NCBI GenBank assembly: GCA_016946835.1
Contig: JACVTC010000142.1
Location: 118,501-182,500, forward strand
DNA: 64,000 nucleotides
Source: Neocallimastix lanati (nom. inval.)
Taxonomy: Eukaryota > Neocallimastigomycota > Neocallimastigomycetes > Neocallimastigales > Neocallimastigaceae
Direction of reading: 5' to 3'
The position numbers were made by a program, and so were the translations under genes. This document shows positions 47,401 to 57,149 of this stretch, piece by piece. The notes under the pieces are model-generated. The model saw nothing but the letters and a program-made list of their open reading frames with translations, was not told the origin of the DNA and did no database searches. The stretch's first letter is position 1. Every line of letters begins with the position of its first letter.

Positions 47401-49968
47401 CCAAAGAAGTCATTCTTCAGTAAGGTTAAGAAGACTATTGGTGATTCAGTTGAAAAAGCTAATAATGCTCTTGAAAATGCTGGTGATAAGATTATTGAGA
47501 AACTTACTCCAGAAGAAAAGGTTAAAGAGGAAAAACCAATTGAAGCTGTTGAAACTGTTGTCACTGAAGTTAAGGATGATAATGAACCAATTGTAGAACC
47601 AGTTGTTGAAACTGTCGAGACTGTTGTTACTGAAGTTAAGGATGATGCTGAACCAGTTGTAGAACCAGTTGTAGAACCAGTTGTAGAACCAGTTGTAGAA
47701 CCAGTTGTTGAAACTGTTGAAACTGTTGTTACTGAAGATGCTGAAGATGCCGATCCAGCTAAACCAAAGAAGTCATTCTTCAGTAAGGTTAAGAAGACTG
47801 TGGGTGATTCAGTTGAAAAAGCTAATAATGCTCTTGAAAATGCTGGTGATAAGATTATTGAGAAGCTTACTCCAGAAGAAAAGGTTAAAGAGGAAAAACC
47901 AATTGAAACCGTTGTCACTGAAGTTAAGAATACCACTGAACCAGTTGTAGAACCAGTTGTAGAACCAGTTGTTGAAACTGTTGAAACTGTTGTAACTGAA
48001 GATGCTGAAGATGCCGATCTAGCTAAACCAAAGAAGTCATTCTTCAGTAAGGTTAAGAAGACTGTAGGTGATTCAGTTGAAAAGGCTAATAATGCTCTTG
48101 AAAATGCTGGTGATAAGATTATTGAGAAACTTACTCCAGAAGAGAAGGTTGAAGAAGAAAAACCAATTGAAACTGTTGAAACTGTTGTCACTGAAGTTAA
48201 GGATACCAATGAACCAGTTGTAGAACCAGTTGTTGAAACTGTTGAAACTGTTGTCACTGAAGTTAAGGATACCAATGAACCAGTTGTAGAACCAGTTGTT
48301 GAAACTGTTGAAACTGTTGTTACTGAAGATGCTGAAGATGCCGATCCAGCTAAACCAAAGAAGTCATTCTTCAGTAAGGTTAAGAAGACTGTAGGTGATT
48401 CAGTTGAAAAAGCTAATAATGCTCTTGAAAATGCTGGTGATAAGATTATTGAGAAACTTACTCCAGAAGAGAAGGTTGAAGAAGAAAAACCAATTGAAGC
48501 TGTTGAAACTGTTGTCACTGAAGTTAAGGATGATAATGAACCAGTTGTAGAACCAGTTGTTGAAACTGTCGAGACTGTTGTTACTGAAGTTAAGGATGAT
48601 GCTGAACCAGTTGTAGAACCAGTTGTAGAACCAGTTGTTGAAACTGTTGAAACTGTTGTTACTGAAGATGCTGAAGATGCCGATCCAGCTAAACCAAAGA
48701 AGTCATTCTTCAGTAAGGTTAAGAAGACTATTGGTGATTCAGTTGAAAAGGCTAATAATGCTCTTGAAAATGCTGGTGATAAGATTATTGAGAAACTTAC
48801 TCCAGAAGAGAAGGTTGAAGAAGAAAAACCAATTGAAACTGTTGAAACTGTTGTCACTGAAGTTAAAGATACCACTGAACCAGTTGTAGAACCAGTTGTT
48901 GAAACTGTTGAAACTGTTGTTACTGAAGATGCTGAAGATGCCGATCCAGCTAAACCAAAGAAGTCATTCTTCAGTAAGGTTAAGAAGACTGTAGGTGATT
49001 CAGTTGAAAAAGCTAATAATTCTCTTGAAAATGCTGGTGATAAGATTATTGAGAAACTTACTCCAGAAGAAAAGGTTGAAGAAGAAAAACCAATTGAAAC
49101 TGTTGAAACTGTTGTCACTGAAGTTAAGAATACCACTGAACCAGTTGTAGAACCAGTTGTTGAAACTGTTGAAACTGTTGTTACTGAAGTAAAGGATGAC
49201 AATGAACCAAAATTTACCAAAGTTACATTTGCTACTCCATCTGAAAAGGTAGAAGAAACTGTAGACAATGTTAATTATAATACTACTGATGCAAAGGATA
49301 AGATTGAAGAAGTTAATGAAGAAATTGTTGAAACAGTTGAAAATAATACTACTCCAATTGAAAAAAAGAAAAAACGCTCATTTTTCAGTAAATTATTAGG
49401 TAGAGATTCCGATGAAGAACCGGCTAATGATGACGAAGAGGAAGAAATTGAAATTATTGAAACTACTGTTGAAACAACCTATGATGATGATGAATTTGAA
49501 GATGCCGTTACAGAAGAAGCCACTCCAATTAAAGATGACAAGAGGAAAGATTCATTCGATACTAAAAAGTTCATAAAGAGAAATGATGATGAGGAAGAAG
49601 AGTACAGTACAGCTATTGATAAGACTGATGATGCTATTACCCCTACTATCAATACTAAAACTACTACAGTAGAACAAACTACTTCCCCAGTTGTTGAAAA
49701 AGTTGAAAAAGTTACTTCTACTGTTCCATCTGCTCAAAATATTGAAGAAGTTACTACAACTACAACTACTACAAATGAAGATGGCGAAAATGATGATGTT
49801 GAAGAAACTGTTGTTACAACTACTACTGTTGAAACATATACCGATGAAAATGGACAAACTGTTGAAACTGTTATAGAAAAAATTACTACTATTCCATCTG
49901 ATGGTAGTCCAGAAAAGGTTGTAGAAAGAGTTATCAAAAGTGAAATTGTTAGTAGAACAGAAGAATAA
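41494..49968 (+). CDS. Giant intronless repeat protein (2,824 aa) with basic amphipathic modules and acidic VETV/EPVV linkers
   Basis: One uninterrupted frame of 8.5 kb; the ATG follows CGAATAAAAA, an A-rich start context. Residues 1-340 are acidic and Thr/Val/Glu-rich, with repeats such as VETVENIVTEDVPVV and KTYYDNVVTEGGPE. Residues about 341-2567 hold 22 copies of a module KPKKSFFSKVKKTVGDSVEK, AGDALEKAGDKIAKKLTPEE, separated by acidic linkers (VETVETVVTEVKDD, EPVVEPVVE). A 23rd, degenerate core (RSFFSKLLGRDSDEE) lies in the acidic C-terminal tail. The module reads as three heptads (GDSVEKA GDALEKA GDKIAKK) with hydrophobic residues on one face, preceded by a basic FF-containing lead. No signal peptide, transmembrane segment or Cys pair is visible. 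AAG is common for Lys despite the AT-rich genome, as in the eS7 gene, which hints at strong expression. I do not recognise the family. A scaffold, lipid-surface or desiccation-type (LEA-like) role is conceivable but unsupported. Confidence 0.93.
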   Translation: MSNPEDHVIVDEVVEYVDNADEELTKARIEHAISNGAKVYVDGNVTTIVSEVYEEIPVDDDEEHEVVTEVITEVIPEEVVTEAGPTTKTITKVTKTISSNGKEKAEENVTETIVPNNGLPPKRDYYDNVFTEGGPETVHTEVKTETIPVVETVENIVTEDVPVVNSNTPEVKTYYDNVVTEGGPEIVNTEVPVTKIVETVVTDATNPNEIVTEAAPVETIVTETKTETIPVVETVENIVTEDVPVVETVENIVTEDVPVVNSNTPEVKTYYDNVVTEGGPETVITEVRTETVPITKTVETIITNPSNPNEVVTEAAPVEIVETTITEVVKPEEVVSEDTLVKPKKSFFSKVKKTVGDSVEKAGDALEKAGDKIAKKLTPEEKAKEEKPIETVETVVTEVKDTTEPVVEPVVETVVTEVKDDNEPAKPKKSFFSKIKKTVGDSVEKAGDALEKASGKIAKKLTPEEKVEEEKPIETVETVVTEVKDDAEPVVEPVVEPVVETVETVVTEVKDDAEPVVEPVVETVETVVTEDADPAKPKKSFFSKVKKTVGDSVEKAGDALEKAGDKIAKKLTPEEKAKEEKPVETVEAVVTEVKDTTEPAVVPVIETTEIITEDAPVEPIKPKKSILSKVKKAVGDSVEKAGDALEKAGDKIAKKLTPEEKAKEEKPIETVETVVTEVKDTTEPVEPSVEPIVETVETVVTEVKDDNEPAKPKKSFFSKIKKTVGDSVEKAGDALEKASDKIAKKLTPEEKVEEEKPVETVETVVTEVKDDAEPVAEPVVETVETVVTEVKDDTEPVVEPVVETIETVETEDADPAKPKKSFFSKVKKTVGDSVEKAGDALEKAGDKIAKKLTPEEKAKEEKPIETVETVVTEVKDTTEPVVEPAVIPVIETTEVITEDAPVEPIKPKKSILSKVKKAVGDSVEKAGDALEKAGDKIAKKLTPEEKAKEEKPIETVETVVTEVKDDNEPVVEPVVETVETVVTEVKDDAVPVVEPVVETVETVVTEDADPAKPKKSFFSKVKKTVGDSVEKAGDALEKAGDKIAKKLPPEEKAKEEKPVETVKTVVTEVKDTTEPAVVPVIETTEIITEDAPVEPIKPKKSILSKVKKAVGDSVEKAGDALEKAGDKIAKKLTPEEKAKEEKPVETVKTVVTEVKDTTEPVVEPAVIPVIETTEAITEDAPVEPIKPKKSILSKVKKTVGDSVEKAGDALEKAGDKIAKKLTPEEKVKEEKPIETVETVVTEVKDDAEPVVEPVVEPVVETVETVVTEVKDDAVPVVEPVVETVETVITEDADPAKPKKSFFSKVKKTIGDSVEKANNALENAGDKIIEKLTPEEKVKEEKPIETVETVVTEVKDTTEPVVEPVVETVETVVTEVKDDAEPVVEPVVETVETAVTEVKDDAVPVVEPVVETVETVVTEVKDTNEPVVETVETVESAVTDDADPAKPKKSFFSKVKKTISDSVEKANNALENAGDKIIEKLTPEEKVEEEKPIEAVETVVTEVKDTNEPVVEPVVETVETVVTEVKDTNEPVVEPVVETVETVVTEDAEDADPAKPKKSFFSKVKKTVGDSVEKAGDALEKAGDKIAKKLTPEEKAKEEKPVETVETVVTEVKDTTEPVVEPVVEPVVETVVTEVKDDAVPVVEPVVETVETVVTEVKDTNEPVVETVETVETAVTDDADPAKPKKSFFSKVKKTISDSVEKANNALENVGDKIIEKLTPEEKVEEEKPIEAVETVVTEVKDTNEPVVEPVVETVETVVTEVKDTNEPVVEPVVETVETVVTEDAEDADPAKPKKSFFSKVKKTVGDSVEKANNALENAGDKIIEKLTPEEKVKEEKPIETVVTEVKNTTEPVVEPVVEPVVETVETVETVVTEDAEDADLAKPKKSFFGKVKKTIGDSVEKANNALENAGDKIIEKFTPEEKVKEEKPIETVETVVTEVKDTNEPVVEPVVETVETVETVVTDDADPAKPKKSFFSKVKKTIGDSVEKANNALENAGDKIIEKLTPEEKVKEEKPIEAVETVVTEVKDDNEPIVEPVVETVETVVTEVKDDAEPVVEPVVEPVVEPVVEPVVETVETVVTEDAEDADPAKPKKSFFSKVKKTVGDSVEKANNALENAGDKIIEKLTPEEKVKEEKPIETVVTEVKNTTEPVVEPVVEPVVETVETVVTEDAEDADLAKPKKSFFSKVKKTVGDSVEKANNALENAGDKIIEKLTPEEKVEEEKPIETVETVVTEVKDTNEPVVEPVVETVETVVTEVKDTNEPVVEPVVETVETVVTEDAEDADPAKPKKSFFSKVKKTVGDSVEKANNALENAGDKIIEKLTPEEKVEEEKPIEAVETVVTEVKDDNEPVVEPVVETVETVVTEVKDDAEPVVEPVVEPVVETVETVVTEDAEDADPAKPKKSFFSKVKKTIGDSVEKANNALENAGDKIIEKLTPEEKVEEEKPIETVETVVTEVKDTTEPVVEPVVETVETVVTEDAEDADPAKPKKSFFSKVKKTVGDSVEKANNSLENAGDKIIEKLTPEEKVEEEKPIETVETVVTEVKNTTEPVVEPVVETVETVVTEVKDDNEPKFTKVTFATPSEKVEETVDNVNYNTTDAKDKIEEVNEEIVETVENNTTPIEKKKKRSFFSKLLGRDSDEEPANDDEEEEIEIIETTVETTYDDDEFEDAVTEEATPIKDDKRKDSFDTKKFIKRNDDEEEEYSTAIDKTDDAITPTINTKTTTVEQTTSPVVEKVEKVTSTVPSAQNIEEVTTTTTTTNEDGENDDVEETVVTTTTVETYTDENGQTVETVIEKITTIPSDGSPEKVVERVIKSEIVSRTEE
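42513..49195 (+). repeat. 22-copy coding macrosatellite, two subfamilies and higher-order duplications
   Basis: Subfamily A (GDALEKAGDKIAKKLTPEEK) forms copies 1-10 and 13. Subfamily B (NNALENAGDKIIEKLTPEEK) forms copies 11, 12 and 14-22. Copies 4, 7, 9 and 10 share an IKPKKSILSKVKK lead. Larger blocks are also repeated: copies 2-4 and 5-7 as an about 0.85-kb block, copies 12 and 14 with a 711-bp offset, and copies 15 and 18 with an 897-bp offset. Units differ mainly in the number of acidic linker segments, always in multiples of three bases. Confidence 0.9.
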
Positions 49969-50985
<1,017 letters not shown>

Positions 50986-50989
50986 ATGA

Positions 50990-51048
50990 GAGGGGTCGAA
51001 CCAGGAACCTTAAGCTTTGAGAGCATAAGGTTCCTGGTTCGACCCCTC
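50990..51048. repeat. Perfect 23-bp inverted repeat carrying a Pol III B-box-like motif on both strands
   Basis: Arm 50990-51012 (starting GAGGGGTCGAACCAGGAACC) is the exact reverse complement of 51026-51048, around a 13-base loop (AGCTTTGAGAGCA). Each arm contains GGTTCGACCCC on one strand, one mismatch from the tRNA B box GGTTCGANTCC. T-runs that could end Pol III transcription flank it on both sides (51064-51069 on +; the A/T junction near 50977-50985 on either strand). A proper T-arm does not fold, so this is not an intact tRNA. Confidence 0.85.
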
Positions 51049-51507
51049 CCTAAGCCTGTAACGTTTTTTCCACTGATTTTTCGTTATTAGGTGGTTAGGG
51101 TTTTCAGGTAAGTATTATACCCATTTGATACCCCTATATCTCTAATTCAACTTTCATCGATTTACACTTCTTGCAGGTCTGAGAGGGTTGAGTGTGTATA
51201 GCAAGTTTCTTGAGAGGAGATACCAAACATATGGTGACATATGAAAAATTTAATTATCTTAATACTTATAGGTATGTTATGGAGCGCTTGTCACGTGATC
51301 CCATGAGATTGTGGCTGCATGACCCAATTGTAAGATTATCGTACAATGACAAGCAGTAATTATACTTGGGTAAGGTGCACCAATGTAGAGTAACTGTATG
51401 GCAGTCCAGCAGGGACCACCTACTAAGTAGGAAGTTAGATAAGGGATCTAGTAATAAACCATTGTGTGTCTATGGATGTGCAGCTGGGGAGAAATCCTGC
51501 TACGGTC

Positions 51508-51538
<31 letters not shown>

Positions 51539-51540
51539 AA
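51049..51540 (+). other. Higher-GC island with an intron-like segment, ending in an A-run
   Basis: Base composition is clearly richer in G and C than the flanks. CAG followed by GTAAGTATTATA at 51108 and TTACACTTCTTGCAG ending at 51176 would make a 69-bp intron with near-consensus ends. No long frame is open. The segment ends CTGCTACGGTCGTT followed by A26 (51511-51536), as an integrated retrotranscript would. GGTCGTT also follows the A-tract of the LINE end at 53282. It is probably the 5' or non-coding part of a retroelement, or a non-coding RNA copy. Confidence 0.4.
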
Positions 51541-52008
51541 ATATAATGTTCCAAAAATTGTGGGCTTGGCGGAATTCTTAACAAGTGCAATACCTATCAT
51601 AAGTAGTTCGTTTGAGCTATTATTTGATAGGTATTGCAAAATACCAAACTTATCCAAGAGCGTCGACGCCGTACTGATAAGGCATAATGATAATACAGGA
51701 TCAGCATCTATTTCTACGAAGGATGAATCTCGCCCTAGTAGTTCAATAAATGATGAATCCGGGGAGAGTTTAGTGGACACCACACTATCTATTTTAAAGA
51801 TGTTACTTCTAAGTTTTATTTCTTTTTTATTTGTTAGGAAGGGAAAAATTCCCGTATAGTACAACTTGCCGAAATACATAGTATTTTCGAGCTTTTTTAT
51901 TTTTTTTTATTTTTTAAATTTTTATTTTTAATTTCAAATGTACTTTTCACCTACATGTATTTTTTAAAATAAAATTAATAAAGTTATGGAAGTGTATTCT
52001 CTTCCCTG

Positions 52009-52050
<42 letters not shown>
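51541..52050 (+). mobile_element. LINE (non-LTR retrotransposon) 3' end, copy A
   Basis: The frame at 51541-51859 reads IVGLAEFLTSAIPIISSSFE, then LLFDRYCKIPNLSKSVDAV, matching in order the C-terminal region of copy B (LRNILANTIPIISSSLELLF). Both share the segment GAGAGTTTAGTGGA(T/C)ACCACA and TATCTATTTTAAAGATG. It ends with a conserved stem-loop and a 39-base A-tail (52012-52050). The upstream part of the element is missing, as is typical of 5'-truncated LINE insertions. Confidence 0.75.
51988..52005 (+). other. 3'-terminal stem-loop of LINE copy A
   Basis: GGAAG TGTATTCT CTTCC: five-bp stem, eight-base loop, six bases before the A-tail. The same 18 bases recur at 53234-53251. Confidence 0.7.
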
Positions 52051-52053
<3 letters not shown>

Positions 52054-52089
52054 ATTAAATAGAATATTAAATATAACAGATAATAGTAG

Positions 52090-53282
52090 TTTATGGGTCG
52101 TTTAAGAAAAAGAATATCACTAAATTCAAAGAATATTATTGAATCATATTAGTCTGATGTTGGTAAATTCCAAGGAATCAAAGGTATTACGATAACTTCA
52201 AATTTATAAATACTAGAAATTTATTTAAGCTCAGCCTTGAATACTCTCATTTTAAAGTTTAGGTTTTAACTGGATCTTAAGATTAAGAGCTGGTTACAAA
52301 TATAATACCATTATTGCAATTAGAAGTGGTAGAGTTTCTGACGATTGTCCTAAATTCTGCCCTTGTTGTGGAAAAGGTGAACAATCTTTTATCCATTGGA
52401 TATTTGAATGCTCTACCTTTTTTTTTTTTTTTTTATGTTATGTAAATCTTTAGATTTCATCGATGACCTTTTTCGTTTTATTTGCCAATAAAGTAAGGAA
52501 TCTTTCCTGACTTCCTTCTTATTCTAATATTTTAGAATATGAAAATTTCATAAGCATATATATATATATTCCTTCTTGGTGGAATTTCAGCTTTAGATGA
52601 GCTACAATTCGATACTTGGGGAACAGAGACATTTAAGTGAACAACTCCTAAAAAGTTTCATAAGGGTTTACTGTTCCGTATATTGTGGGGCTTGCGGAAT
52701 ATTCTTGCTAATACAATACCGATCATCAGTAGCTCTCTTGAGTTACTTTTTGAGAGATTTAGCAAAAACACTTTCATTACCAAGAGTGCCGACGTCGTAC
52801 CGAAATGGCAAAGGAATAGTGCAGTTAGAAGTCCTGTTAATTCTCATCAATACACATTTACTAACAGCACAGTTCCGAACACAGAACCTATAGTAAGTAA
52901 ATTCAACTTTTGATGATCTTTCATGTGGTTCAGGAGAGAGTTTAGTGGATACCACACTATCTATTTTAAAGATGTAACTTCTTTGTTTTATTATTTTAGA
53001 TTTAACTGGTGATAATGTTGCTACACATAGTATACATCACATCGAAATTTTTTTTTAACTTTTGAATTTATTTTAATTCTTTATTACATTAAATTTTCTA
53101 TGATTAATTAAAATTTGATTATGTTTAATTTTATTTTTTTTTTTTTTTTTTTTTTTTTTGTTTTTTTTTTGTTTTACTTAATCTTTTACATACATTTTAT
53201 TTTTTTTATTTTTTAATTATATAATATAGAGCTGGAAGTGTATTCTCTTCCTAGTCTAAAAAAAAAAAAGAAAAAAAAAAAA
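52090..53282 (+). mobile_element. LINE 3' region with zf-RVT zinc site, copy B
   Basis: Pieces of a LINE ORF C-terminus can be read in shifting frames: GFNWILRLRAGYKYN, then SDDCPKFCPCCGKGEQSFIH and WIFEC (about 52340-52412), which is the C-x2-C-x(n)-H-x(4)-C type zf-RVT motif found after the reverse transcriptase in many LINEs. These are followed by LLGGISALDELQFDTWG and LRNILANTIPIISSSLELLF. The tail holds the same stem-loop as copy A and an A-rich end with a single G at 53270. Stops and a T18-type insertion (about 52418-52435) show decay. Confidence 0.82.
53234..53251 (+). other. 3'-terminal stem-loop of LINE copy B
   Basis: Identical 18-base GGAAG...CTTCC hairpin just before the A-rich tail. 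Identity in a decayed copy suggests a sequence-constrained 3' end. Confidence 0.7.
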
Positions 53283-53351
53283 GGGTCGTTAAAAATTTAA
53301 TAATATGATAAACGTAGAATTTAAGTGACAATTCATTTAAATTTACCTCGA

Positions 53352-53590
53352 AACGATGTGGAAAAGAAGAAATTTTGATACAGATTCAAATGATAATTTT
53401 TATTCACATGGAGTTATTATCGATGAATGGGAAGAGTAAGAGGCCATTTCATCCTCAAGACTCATAACGTAGTTTTTTAATATTAATGTAAATAACTTCA
53501 TAGTCAGGACCATCAGGAATGTATCACCATCTTATTTCTCGTGGTATCGGGAATGATGGTAAAAAAATCCAAACATTGCGTAATGTATGT
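53352..53590 (+). pseudogene. Possible two-exon gene remnant of unknown identity
   Basis: A start at 53355 reads MWKRRNFDTDSNDNFYSHG then VIIDEWEE, after which GTAAGAGG (donor-like) appears and an acceptor-like TTCATAG precedes a second readable piece (GPSGMYHHLISRG, GNDGKKIQTLRN). The composition is protein-like compared with the AT spacer. I do not recognise the protein. The reading frame across the proposed intron does not join cleanly, so it may be broken or not a gene. Confidence 0.25.
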
Positions 53591-53798
53591 TTTTGATACA
53601 ATTACTTATTGCAGTTGTATAAAATTGATATTATTTATCAAAGTTGTCAATTAATTTTAAAAAATTTTAAGAAATAATATCATTTTTTTATTCATGGATC
53701 ATTTTCTTTTTCCAATATTCTTATTCATTTCATATATTTACTTTTTCTTTATGTATGAATCATTCATGCATCATACTATAATGTTATATTTATCATGT

Positions 53799-53833
<35 letters not shown>

Positions 53834-54189
53834 TTTTTTGGATGATTATGTAATTATGGTACTTTTTTATACTCTAGTTCCACCTCACGTACTTTTTTTT
53901 TTCAATTTTTAATATATATTTTTTTTATCTATGCTTTTTTCTTTATTTTTATCTTTGATTTTTATTCTAAATATCTTCATCAACATTCATCAAGGGTTGT
54001 TTATTCTGGGATTTAATGTTTATTGTATTAGGTGTTTCCATTTTCATTCCATTCTATCATTAAAATAGTGAATTTGGTATGGTAGAACATTTAACCTATA
54101 TTTTACATAAAAATATGTATAATTCTATTTTAAAATTAAAAAGTTGGCTTTTTCAATACAAACTATATTGAATCAAACGAAGATATATA

Positions 54190-54900
54190 TATATAACTCA
54201 TCAAGATCAACCTCCATCTCTACGACTACTGGGTATTTAACAAGAAAATTGCCTACTGATACTATAATAGTTCAAAGTTTAAATATGAAATTAGGATTGA
54301 AGATTGATTTTGGAAATCATTAGTAGTATTATGATTTGTTTCATAATGGCTTTCGCATCAGAGTAGAAAGTAACATTAATTTTAAATATTGTTGTTCCCT
54401 TTTTTTTCAAAGATACCTCAATTCAAATAATCTCTCTTAAAAATATGAATAATGAAGTTCTTAAAACCTTAGAAAGTATTACTAAAAATAGCTGTCGAAA
54501 TTATTCCTAATATGATAACAGTATATTTTCTTAATTTATGAAATTACTTTTACTATTCGTATAAGAAAAAAACTAATAAAACAGGAAAAAACAATTAATA
54601 TATAAATATTTCATTAATAGTATTGGTGAAGCTTTAAGTAATGTCACTATCTTTTTTTTACCAATATTATTGGAATTTACTTTTGTTACAATGTTTTTTA
54701 AAAACAGTGAAATGAATTTTGATATAGCATATTTAAAGTCATTATAGATATTATTTTTCATTAGCAATTCACATGAAAAGTCGGTTCCCTTACTTCAAGA
54801 TTATGACATTGAGATTGATTCAATCTTAATGTTTCCATATTAGACATGGATGAACCACTAAATGAAATAAATATATGGAAGGAAAAATTGTTGGTGGTTC
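54190..54900 (+). pseudogene. Decayed coding-like stretch of unknown origin
   Basis: Segments such as GYLTRKLPTDTIIVQSLNM (54230-54290), ISLKNMNNEVLKTLESITKN, INSIGEALSNVTIFFLPILL and KSVPLLQDYDIEIDSIL are readable in + frames between stops. No family is recognised. It could be an old gene or transposon fragment. On the opposite strand an open frame (54573-54767) is Lys/Ile/Asn-rich and less convincing. Confidence 0.25.
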
Positions 54901-55371
54901 TGGTAGTGGTATGACCCTTAAAATTTATTTATTAAAAACTGTTAAAAACTAAATGAATCAATAAATATATTTTCAATAAATAATATCTAAAATGGATAAT
55001 TAAGATTTAAAGAAATTATTTTAAATAATTAAAATTAAAAATTAAAATAATAATTATTATGAAAAAGCATATTAAATAATTAATATGATATAATTAGTAA
55101 GTTTAAAATAAAGAAGTTCATAAAATAAAATATTAAATCATAATATATGCCTGAAGTATTAATTTAATATCTAAAATTTAATTTTTTATTTTTATTTTTA
55201 TTTTTAGTTTTATTTTTATTATTATTATTATTATTATTTTGTGTGTGTGTGATATTCAAGCAGCGTTAACATCTTTTTTTTTTAAATTTTCAATTCAAAC
55301 TTTGATTAATATTTTAATAATTATTATTCCACTATTACTATATTCCATTTCTAGTAAAAAACATCTTTTTC

Positions 55372-55415
<44 letters not shown>

Positions 55416-55746
55416 TATACAATTTTAAATAAATGAGTAAATTCATGAACCATTTAAAAACAAACATAAAAAATTTTTTTTTAATATTTTCAATTTATTA
55501 TATACACATATTATTATTTCATAAATTTTTATTAACATTGAAAATATATATTTCTAAAATAATTCTATTTTCTCTAAATCAAACTAGTAATTTTTTTTTT
55601 TTTTTTTTTTTTTTTTTTGATTAAATTAAATTATCATTTATAAAATTAAAACTAACATTCTCTATATTATATATTTATTGAGTTTAGAATTTAAATATTG
55701 TATTATTATTATTATATTTTTTTATTGATATCAATATAAATTTAAT
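54901..55746. other. AT-rich spacer
   Basis: This holds (ATT)n near 55215-55240, GTGTGTGTGT at 55241-55250, A27(TA)n at 55372-55420 and T-runs near 55589-55618. It includes the 3' flank of the Yvh1-like gene. No gene was seen. Confidence 0.7.
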
Positions 55747-57118
55747 TTAAATTCTTGTTTCATCTACAGATTTTTTTTGAATTATAAAAGCTGGTGAATA
55801 CCAATTACCACATGAACATTGCATTCCTAAATGGTTATAATAAAAATAAATATATATATATAAATAATAATAATAATTAATATATATATATATATAATTT
55901 TAAAATTATTTTATATAAAAAAATTAAAAAATAAAACTATTATAAATTGAAGACTATTTACCTGACCAGTTATAAGATCCTAATTTTGATTTACATTTTG
56001 GACAATTAATTTTACCACTAACAATATTTTCATCATCTAAGCCTTCCATCCATTCTGCCCTTTCAATAAAGTATACATTACAAATGTTTGAATTTCCATT
56101 TTTATTTATATTTTGATCACGTTTTCTCCATGAAAACGATGCTTGTCCACTTCCTGGTTCATGAATTAAAATATTATCTCCTGAAACTAAAACAAACCTA
56201 CATTTCCTGCAAGATAACTGTAATTTTTTATTTTTTACTATGGATTATTGAAAATGTACATATATTAAAATTTAATTATTACCATAAACATTGATTATAT
56301 ACATAACATAAGTTTAATTTAATTATTATCATAATTATAATAATTATGATTTTATAATAAGAGCAAGAAATAATATATATTTATCCATTTAAAATATATA
56401 TAATTAATAAAATAAAATAAAATAATAAAAAAAAAAAAAAAAAGATAATAATAATAAATAAATAAAAATAAAGTTAATAATTACAATTATATTTATATAT
56501 ATTAATATTATTAATTAAAATAACATATATAATATAGAATTATATATAATAGAATTATAGAATACCCTCTTTTTGCTTTTCATTTTCTATTAAATTCTCT
56601 GTTTTATTATCAGTTTTATTTTCTGTTTCGGGATTTTCTTTAACTTGACTCTTTTTGTTTGTAACTGTTTTTTTCTTAACTAATGAATTTAATTGTTGAA
56701 TTATATCTTCATTTTCAATTCTATTTTAACAAAAAATATATTTTTACCAAAAAAAAAATAAAAAAATAATAAATAAATAAATAAATAAATAAATAAATGA
56801 AATTAGAAATTCAATTTATAGAAAATTAAAATTTCAGGAATAAAGTGTATATTATTTACTTTATGGCTGGACATATTCTTCCAATTTTACTTAATACTAA
56901 GTCATATTTTGCATTAGCTTTTTTCATAAAATAGGACATTACAATAGCAGAACAGTAAGTTATTGTTTCAGTAGTAAAGTTTACTATTAAACCTTTTTTA
57001 GTTTGTTTGGCTTTTTCTACTTCATTAAAAAATTCCAAGAAACATGGTATCATATTTTCGTCATTATCTATTTCATATTTAACATGTTCAAATTCCTTTT
57101 ATTATCAATACATACACA

Positions 57119-57149
<31 letters not shown>

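Noticed and set aside
42722-48889. Many short Leu/Lys-rich + frames of about 81-87 codons
   Set aside because: They are out-of-frame shadows of the repeat modules, recurring with the module period.
42303-49268. Long antisense frame encoding a Ser/Thr-rich, mucin-like protein
   Set aside because: It is the mirror of the sense repeat array. The sense frame has a sensible start, patterned amphipathic modules and preferred codons, while the antisense has none of these.
51026-51050. tRNA gene with GGTTCGACCCC as T-loop
   Set aside because: The flanking bases do not form a T-stem, and no A box, anticodon arm or acceptor stem can be folded.
52743-52955. Minus-strand 70-codon frame and a similar one at 51448-51879
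   Set aside because: They are antisense to LINE 3' sequence whose + frames match LINE C-terminal regions.
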